From: Victivallales bacterium
GTDB taxonomy: Bacteria > Verrucomicrobiota > Lentisphaeria > Oligosphaerales > Oligosphaeraceae
NCBI GenBank assembly: GCA_900769285.1
Contig: CAAGGB010000101.1
Location: 1 to 28,219, forward strand
Direction: 5' to 3'
DNA length: 28,219 nt
Shown here: positions 23,017 to 28,219 of the stretch, one piece after another
Layout: each line of letters starts with the position of its first letter
Numbering within the stretch: position 1 is the stretch's first letter
Translations under genes and position numbers: made by a program
Notes under the pieces: model-generated
What the model saw: only the letters and a program-made list of their open reading frames with translations
The model's database searches: none
Told to the model about the DNA's origin: nothing

Positions 23017-24303
23017 ATGCGAGATGCGAGAGAGTTCGGCGCCTGCGGCGATGGCGTGACGAAGGACACGGCGGCGCTGCAGGCGGCGCTGGATGCGGGC
23101 GGGATGGTTCGGCTGACGCCGGGGACGTACGTGAGCGGCACGCTGTATTTGCGGAGCCACGGCGGGCTGTGGCTGGAGCCTGGGGCGACGCTGCTGGCGT
23201 CGCCGGACCCGTCGGACTACAACGCGGCGGACTTCTGCGTGCAGAACAGCGCGAGCCAGGCGGAGGTGGCGTCCGGCGGGCATCTGCTGGTGGGGCTGGA
23301 GGTGGAGGACGTGACGCTGGGCGGCGGCGGCGTCATCCACGGGAACAGCCAGGCGTTCCTGAACGAGCGTGACCCGGGGATGCCGCTGTGGTACCGGCGG
23401 GTGTGGCGTCCGAGCCAGATGGTGTTTCTCTGCGAGTGCCGCCAGGTGCGCGTGAGCGGCCTGACGCTGCGCGACTCGCCGTACTGGCACTGCTTCGTCC
23501 ATGGCTGCGAGTACGTGTCGGTGGAGGGGCTGACCATCCTGGGGGAGACGGCCGTGCCGAACAACGACGGCATCGACATCGACTGCTGCAGCTTCGTGAC
23601 GGTGCGTGGCTGCCTCATCGACACGGGCGACGACTGCCTGACCATCCGCTGTGACCAGGCGCGCCTGAAGCGTCCGCGACCGGCTGAGAACATCGTGTTC
23701 TCCGACTGCGTGCTGCGCTCGGGGTACGCGAACGCCATCCGCGTCGGGGTGGGCTCGGGCGAGGTGCGCAACTGCCGGTTCCAGAACATTGTCGTCGAGC
23801 GGTCGCGGACGGCCATCAGCATGGTGACGAAGTACTCGGACCGCGAGGTGCCGGGCGGGCTGCTGCACGACGTCTCGTTCAGCGGGCTGCAGATCGCCTG
23901 CGAGCGGCTGTGCAACCTGAAGCTGGACAACGCGCCGGGGATGCGCTGGCCGTCGGAGCGGCGTCTCTCGGACGTGGACATCAGCGATGTCCGCGGGAGC
24001 GTCAGCCTGACGTCGTATGTGTGCGGGAATGGCCTGGGCGAGGTGTCCGGCATCAGCTTCCGCGGGCTGCGGCTGAGGGTGGACGGCAGCGGTCCGCGTC
24101 CGGACCGCAATGCGTCGGGCTGGTGGGGTCGCTCGTCGACGCGCGCGGGCTTCGATGTCCGTCAGGCGCGTGACGTCACGTTCGACGACTGCCGTCTGGA
24201 CTTCAACGACAGTCCGGGCTGGGAGTACGCGGTCGAGGCGACGGACTGCGTGGGTGTCGAGGTGTCGTCCGGCTGCCGGATGAACCGTCCGGTGCTGGTG
24301 TAG
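23017..24303 (+). CDS. GH28-like (polygalacturonase-type) beta-helix enzyme
   Basis: A 428-residue right-handed beta-helix protein with no signal peptide. I choose ATG 23017 (MRDAREFGACGDG), 8 bases after AAGGAG; a GTG at 23008 is part of that ribosome site. N-terminal FGACGDGVTKDTAALQAAL is the usual opening of GH28 and pectate-lyase-3 proteins. The acid residues expected in GH28 are present: Asp184 in NNDGID and Asp205-Asp206 in GDDC. The GHG and RIK motifs of true polygalacturonases are not; the corresponding region reads GYANAIRVGVGSGE. It may therefore act on a different galacturonide or another oligosaccharide. Intracellular location and coupling to the GH2 gene suggest work on imported oligosaccharides. 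Confidence 0.88.
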   Translation: MRDAREFGACGDGVTKDTAALQAALDAGGMVRLTPGTYVSGTLYLRSHGGLWLEPGATLLASPDPSDYNAADFCVQNSASQAEVASGGHLLVGLEVEDVTLGGGGVIHGNSQAFLNERDPGMPLWYRRVWRPSQMVFLCECRQVRVSGLTLRDSPYWHCFVHGCEYVSVEGLTILGETAVPNNDGIDIDCCSFVTVRGCLIDTGDDCLTIRCDQARLKRPRPAENIVFSDCVLRSGYANAIRVGVGSGEVRNCRFQNIVVERSRTAISMVTKYSDREVPGGLLHDVSFSGLQIACERLCNLKLDNAPGMRWPSERRLSDVDISDVRGSVSLTSYVCGNGLGEVSGISFRGLRLRVDGSGPRPDRNASGWWGRSSTRAGFDVRQARDVTFDDCRLDFNDSPGWEYAVEATDCVGVEVSSGCRMNRPVLV

Positions 24304-24340
24304 GGGCGCATGGGGGAGGAAAAAAACGCGCCTGGCGGAC

Positions 24341-24368
24341 TTTACATCTGCGTGAGGCCGCGTATCAT
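24341..24368 (+). promoter_or_regulatory. Candidate promoter for the universal stress protein gene
   Basis: TTTACA (24341-24346), a 16-base spacer and TATCAT (24363-24368) match the sigma70 consensus at 5 of 6 in each box. The start would be near 24375, leaving a leader of about 66 bases. Confidence 0.55.
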
Positions 24369-24441
24369 TGGGGAGTGTGCCTGGCCTTGAAGAGGCGAGG
24401 CGAGCAGCGTTCAGTCGGAGCAAGGAGTTTGAGGAAGCCGC

Positions 24442-24969
24442 ATGTGGTTTTTCAACAAGCGCAGGAAAACGGAGCGTGGAGGGGTGACGGAGGCGAGCGT
24501 GGGCAGACTGCCGACGCTGGAGAAGGTGCTGCTGGTGGCGGGCGGTTCGGCTGCCTCGCTGGCGGCCACGTCGTATGCGGTTCGGCTGTGTTCGGTGCTG
24601 GGCGCGAGGCTGCTGGCGACGTATGTGGTCGACACGGACTCGCTGAGTCTGCTGCAGACGAAGAGCATCCTGCTGGAGGACGAGACGCGTGAGTTCAGCG
24701 ACGAGCTGTCGGTGAAGGGCCGGCGGTATCTGGAACGCATCATGGCGCTGTCGCAGGCGCAGCGTGTGCCGGCGGAGACGCGGCTGGTGCACGGTCGCTT
24801 TGTGCAGACGATGGTCGAGCTGGTGCAGGGGTACCAGGCGGATTTGCTGGTGATGGGGAGCTGGAGTGACGTGGGCACGCGCGACCTGGCCTCGCGGGTG
24901 CGCCAGACGCTGCTGGAGACGGTCACGTGCCCGGTGGCGGTCATCAAGCCTCCCGAGTCGCAGGGCTGA
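24442..24969 (+). CDS. Universal stress protein (UspA) domain protein
   Basis: A 175-residue cytoplasmic protein. After a basic 25-residue N-terminal extension comes a single Usp domain: VLLVAGGSAASLAATSYAVRLCSVLGARLLATYVVD at the start, and ADLLVMGSWSDVG...VTCPVAVIK at the end. The usual ATP-binding signature (G-x2-G-x9-G-S/T) is not clearly present: MGSWSDVGTRDL keeps only part of it. Nucleotide binding is therefore uncertain. GAGGA lies 6 bases before ATG 24442. It is transcribed alone, with its own promoter and terminator. Confidence 0.88.
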   Translation: MWFFNKRRKTERGGVTEASVGRLPTLEKVLLVAGGSAASLAATSYAVRLCSVLGARLLATYVVDTDSLSLLQTKSILLEDETREFSDELSVKGRRYLERIMALSQAQRVPAETRLVHGRFVQTMVELVQGYQADLLVMGSWSDVGTRDLASRVRQTLLETVTCPVAVIKPPESQG

Positions 24970-25006
24970 GCGGGCGTTGCTGACTTGACCCGTTGAGACT
25001 GGCAGG

Positions 25007-25050
25007 CACGGGCCGGGCGTCGGAATCGGCGCCCGGCCCGTGTCTGTTTG
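25007..25050 (+). terminator. Strong intrinsic terminator after the universal stress protein gene
   Basis: A perfect 13-base stem, CACGGGCCGGGCG (25007-25019) with CGCCCGGCCCGTG (25030-25042), has a 10-base loop and is followed by TCTGTTTG. It lies between convergent genes. The downstream T content is modest on the plus strand and absent on the minus. Confidence 0.7.
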
Positions 25051-25070
25051 TGAGTGTGAGTGTGGCGTCG

Positions 25071-28000
25071 TCAGAGGTTGGTGTGGTTGGCGTGTGCCTC
25101 ACGCGCCTGTCTCATGTCCTGGAGTCCGTGACGGAGGACCATGTAGACGATGGGGATGAAGATGAGGGTGACGAGGGTTGAGGAGCAGAGACCGCCGATG
25201 ACGGCGCGTGCGAGGGGTGCGGTGGACTCGCCGCCCTCGCCGAGTCCGAGGGCCATGGGGATGAGTCCGAGGACGGTGGTGAGGGTGGTCATGAGGATGG
25301 GGCGGAGTCGTCGGCGCGCGGACTCCATGATGGCGTCGAAGACGTTCCAGCCCTGCTCCTCGCGGAGCTGCTTGATTTGGTCGACGAGGATGATGGCGTT
25401 GTTGACGACGATGCCGGCGAGCATGATGCAGCCGATGGCGCTCTGCATGTTGATGGTGGTGTTGGTGATGAAGAGCATGACGAGGACGCCGATGGCGGCG
25501 AGGGGGACGGAGAACATGACGACGAAGGGGTCCATGAGTGACTCGTACTGGCAGGCCATGACCATGTAGACGAGGACGATGGCGAGCGCGAACATGGCGA
25601 TGAGCTGCTGGAACGCCTCGACCTGATCCTCCCAGTTGCCGGCGGGGACGATGGAGAAGTCGGCGGGCTTGAGGAGCGCGTCGAGCTTGGGCTGCGCCAG
25701 GGCGATGACGGTGCCGATGTCGGTGTCGGTGATGTTGCAGTAGAGGGTGACGATGCGCTCCTTGTTCTTGCGGTCGATGCGGACGGGTCCCTTTCGCGGG
25801 GTGGTGGTGGTGATGTTTCGGAGGTTGATGGGCTTGCCGTCGCCGTTGGTGATGATCTGGTCATGGATTTCGGCGAGTGAGAGCTTGTCGGCGTTGGCCA
25901 TCTTGACGAGTATCTTGTATTCGTCGCCGTCCTCGCGGTAGTAGGATGCGGTCTCGCCGGCGACGGAGCATTCGAGGAAGGAGGCGATGGTGTCGACGTC
26001 GAGTCCGAGAGCGGAGGCCTTGACGCGGTCGATGCCGAAGAGCTCCTCGGGTGTTCCGGTCTCCCGTGAGATGCGGACGTCGGTAACGCCTGGGATGCCC
26101 TCGAGGATGTACTTGGCCTGCTGGGCGAGCTCGTCGCCGGTCTCCATGTCGTAGCCGCGGACGTCGATCTCGACACGGGAGTCGGCGCCGCCGCCCATGA
26201 GGCGGGTGAAGAAGGAGACGCCGGCGTCGACGCGGATGGTGGCGCCCGGGTAGCGTCCGAGGAGCTTGGCGCGGAGGTCGTTGGCGATCTCGTCGGAGGT
26301 GCGGGAGCGGAATTTGGGCTTGACGAGATAGACGGAGATGGAGGCGGAGTGTGCGGCGGAGCCTCTCCAGATGGAGCCGCCGATGTTGGAGGCCATGCGC
26401 TCGTACTCGGGGACGTTGCGGATGATGAACTGCTCGACGTCGGCGGCGATGGCGTTGGTGACGCCGACGCGTGTGCCGACCTCGAGGTCGACGCGGACGT
26501 TGATTTGGCTTTCGTCGGTTTCGGGCATCATCTCGGAGCCGATGAAGCGCTGGAGTCCGAAGACGACGACGCAGAGTGCGACGACGATGGCGGAGACGGT
26601 CTTCCAGTGGAAGAGCGCCCAGCGGAGGATGAGCTGATAGAAGGTGGTGAGTTCGTTGAGGAGGTGTTCGATGGCGCGGTAGATGGCGCCGTGCTGTTCG
26701 GGCGGGAGGTGTTCGGGGTCGAAGGGGATGCCGTCGGCGGCGCAGCGGAGCTGTGCCTGTCGGATGCGTCGCCGTTCGGCGAGGGCGCTGAAATGGACGG
26801 TGAGCATGGGGACGAGGGTGATGGCGGTGACGTAGGAGCTCATGAGCGAGAAGCAGATGACGGCGGCGAGCTCGGTGAACATGATGCCGGTCATGCCCTC
26901 GAGGAAGAACATGGGGAGGAAGATGACGAGGGTGGTCATGGTGGAGGCGAGGATGGGCGCGGCGACCTCGGAGGTGCCCTTCTCGCCGGCGGGGATGTGG
27001 TCGAGGCGCTCCTCCTCGCGGACGCGGAAGATGTTCTCGAGGACGACGATGGAGTTGTCGACGAGCATGCCGACGCCGAGTGCGAGTCCGCCGAGGGTCA
27101 TGATGTTGAGGGTGTAGCCGGAGAAGTAGATGAGGGCGAAGGTGGCGATCATGGAGATGGGGATGGAGGTGGCGATGACGAAGGTCATGGACCAGCGGCG
27201 GAGGAAGAAGAGGATGACGAGGACGGCGAGGAGTCCGCCCTGCCAGGCGGAGTCGCCGACGTTGGAGATGGAGTTGCGGATGAAGTCGGCGTTGGAGCGG
27301 ATGAGGAGGACTCGAGACTCGGGGAAGTCGCGGTTGATGCGTTCGAGTTCCTTGAGGACGGCGTCGACGACGGCGACGGTGTTGCGGTCGGACTGCTTGT
27401 AGACCATCATGCGGATGCCGGTCTTGCCGTTGATGTGGACGGCGGTGGACTCCTTCTCCCAGGAGTCGGAGACGGTGGCGAGGTCCCGGATGCGGATGAC
27501 GGAGCCGTTGCGGGCCTCGACGATGGTGTCGCGGATTTCCTCCAGGGACTTGTAGTGGCCGGGCGTGCGGAGCAGGACCTCGAATTTGCCGGCGTCGATG
27601 GTGCCGGCGGGGAGGGTGAGGTTCTGGTTCTTGAGGACGGAGAGGATGGTGGTGGTGGCGATGTTGAGGTTGCGGACCTTGTCGGGGTCGAGGTCGACGT
27701 GGATTTCGCGCTTGCGTCCGCCGAGGATGTTGATGCTGCCGACGCCGTCGATGCGCTCCAGCCGCGGCTGTATCTGGTCCTCGATGAATTTGCGGAGCTG
27801 GACGGGGTTGAGCCCGGAAGACTCGCAGCCGAGCATGCAGACGGGCGCGGAGGCGGCGTCGAACTTGTAGAGGACCGGGCGGTCGATGTCGTCGGGGAGC
27901 TGGTTGATGGTGCGGTCGATGCGGTCGCGGACGTCGTTGGCGGCGGCGTCGATGTCGATGTCCCACTCGAAGGAGACGCGGACGGTGGAGCGCCCCTCGG

Positions 28001-28219
28001 AGGAGGAGGAGCGGATTTCCTTGACGCCCTGGACGGAGGAGATGCTCTCCTCGATGGGGCGGGTGAGGAGCTCCTCGACCTCCTCGGGCGAGGCGTCCTC
28101 GTACACGGACATGATGGTGAGCGCGGGGAAGGTGATGTCCGGCATCATGTCGACGGGCAGCTTGAGCAGCGCGACGGTTCCCATGATGATGACGATCAGG
28201 GAGACCATGATGACGAAGA
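25071..28219 (-). CDS. RND-family efflux permease (AcrB/HAE1-like), 5' end outside the window
   Basis: About 1050 residues of an inner-membrane proton-driven pump. The frame stays open through the right edge: codons before the ATG at 28208 read FVI in phase. The true start is therefore outside and about 10-20 residues are missing. Typical blocks are LPVDMMPDITFPALTI, the porter domain with GVKEIRSSSSEG, TM4 GVGMLVDNSIVVLENIF, the second half with EMMPETDE, and TM10 AGIVVNNAIILVD. TM4 has one Asp (VDN) rather than the Asp-Asp pair of AcrB, and TM10 has Asn-Asn where AcrB has the relay Lys. This places it with the non-proteobacterial HAE1-like branch. No membrane-fusion or outer-membrane partner is visible; they could lie upstream, to the right. 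The minus-strand gene ends 29 bases from the stress-protein terminator. Confidence 0.94.
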   Translation of the reverse strand, partial: FVIMVSLIVIIMGTVALLKLPVDMMPDITFPALTIMSVYEDASPEEVEELLTRPIEESISSVQGVKEIRSSSSEGRSTVRVSFEWDIDIDAAANDVRDRIDRTINQLPDDIDRPVLYKFDAASAPVCMLGCESSGLNPVQLRKFIEDQIQPRLERIDGVGSINILGGRKREIHVDLDPDKVRNLNIATTTILSVLKNQNLTLPAGTIDAGKFEVLLRTPGHYKSLEEIRDTIVEARNGSVIRIRDLATVSDSWEKESTAVHINGKTGIRMMVYKQSDRNTVAVVDAVLKELERINRDFPESRVLLIRSNADFIRNSISNVGDSAWQGGLLAVLVILFFLRRWSMTFVIATSIPISMIATFALIYFSGYTLNIMTLGGLALGVGMLVDNSIVVLENIFRVREEERLDHIPAGEKGTSEVAAPILASTMTTLVIFLPMFFLEGMTGIMFTELAAVICFSLMSSYVTAITLVPMLTVHFSALAERRRIRQAQLRCAADGIPFDPEHLPPEQHGAIYRAIEHLLNELTTFYQLILRWALFHWKTVSAIVVALCVVVFGLQRFIGSEMMPETDESQINVRVDLEVGTRVGVTNAIAADVEQFIIRNVPEYERMASNIGGSIWRGSAAHSASISVYLVKPKFRSRTSDEIANDLRAKLLGRYPGATIRVDAGVSFFTRLMGGGADSRVEIDVRGYDMETGDELAQQAKYILEGIPGVTDVRISRETGTPEELFGIDRVKASALGLDVDTIASFLECSVAGETASYYREDGDEYKILVKMANADKLSLAEIHDQIITNGDGKPINLRNITTTTPRKGPVRIDRKNKERIVTLYCNITDTDIGTVIALAQPKLDALLKPADFSIVPAGNWEDQVEAFQQLIAMFALAIVLVYMVMACQYESLMDPFVVMFSVPLAAIGVLVMLFITNTTINMQSAIGCIMLAGIVVNNAIILVDQIKQLREEQGWNVFDAIMESARRRLRPILMTTLTTVLGLIPMALGLGEGGESTAPLARAVIGGLCSSTLVTLIFIPIVYMVLRHGLQDMRQAREAHANHTNL

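Noticed and set aside
20697..23141. Long minus-strand open frame (814 residues) opposite the GH2 gene
   Set aside because: It is an Arg/His-rich antisense shadow caused by GC-rich third positions. The plus strand has clear GH2 motifs, a ribosome site and a signal-free start.
22963..24792. Long minus-strand open frame (609 residues) spanning GH28 and the stress-protein gene
   Set aside because: It has low-complexity composition and covers two real genes and their spacer, so it is a shadow.
25861..27966. 701-residue open frame in another phase of the RND gene
   Set aside because: It is almost pure Arg/His/Pro, an out-of-phase reading of the RND coding sequence.

Overview
The window looks like a chromosomal segment of a high-GC, glycan-degrading bacterium, most likely from the PVC superphylum (Lentisphaerota, Victivallales or Kiritimatiellota type). 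That placement is inference. It rests on strongly GC-rich third codon positions, several plant-polysaccharide glycosidases, a giant SNF2 protein and repeat-rich spacers. There is no rRNA or other phylogenetic marker, and I saw no tRNA, rRNA or CRISPR array.

Layout. (1) 1-6540 is an accessory region of secreted proteins on the plus strand. Two protein families alternate. Family 1 (143-1270 and 4467-5468) carries what looks like a complete S1/P1-nuclease / zinc-phospholipase-C ligand set, including a tryptophan placed to become the mature N-terminus. Family 2 (3-125 partial, 1296-3185, 3591-4463, 5479-6327) is unrecognised. It shares a G-x-PVI core that faintly recalls C39/papain-like domains, and the 1296-3185 protein carries the core twice. 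The order reads as two consecutive family2-family1-family2 cassettes. Each is followed by an array of A-rich dispersed repeats (3132-3556 and 6343-6532).

(2) 6884-10745 holds housekeeping genes: an orphan DppD/OppD-type ATPase on the minus strand, divergent argG, panD, and a DMT/EamA transporter overlapping panD by 4 bp. The transporter's last six codons and its stop lie inside a copy of the same dispersed repeat. Its 3' end plus that repeat is duplicated just downstream.

(3) 10863-12988 is a complete IS66-family insertion sequence with 18-bp terminal inverted repeats and an 8-bp target duplication (TCTTTTCT). It is followed by a dense run of GC-rich hairpins (13045-13275).

(4) 13280-24303 is a glycan-use locus. 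A SNF2 helicase (minus) lies behind a secreted clan GH-A glycosidase (minus), whose carbohydrate-binding-like domain is inserted in the catalytic barrel. Divergent from these are a GH2 beta-mannosidase-like enzyme and a GH28-like enzyme.

(5) 24442-28219 holds a universal stress protein with a good promoter and a 13-bp-stem terminator. It is convergent with an RND efflux permease that runs off the right edge.

The best candidate for something undescribed is the left region: the duplicated secreted two-family cassette, and the repeat family that sits at gene 3' ends and in two cases supplies the stop codon.
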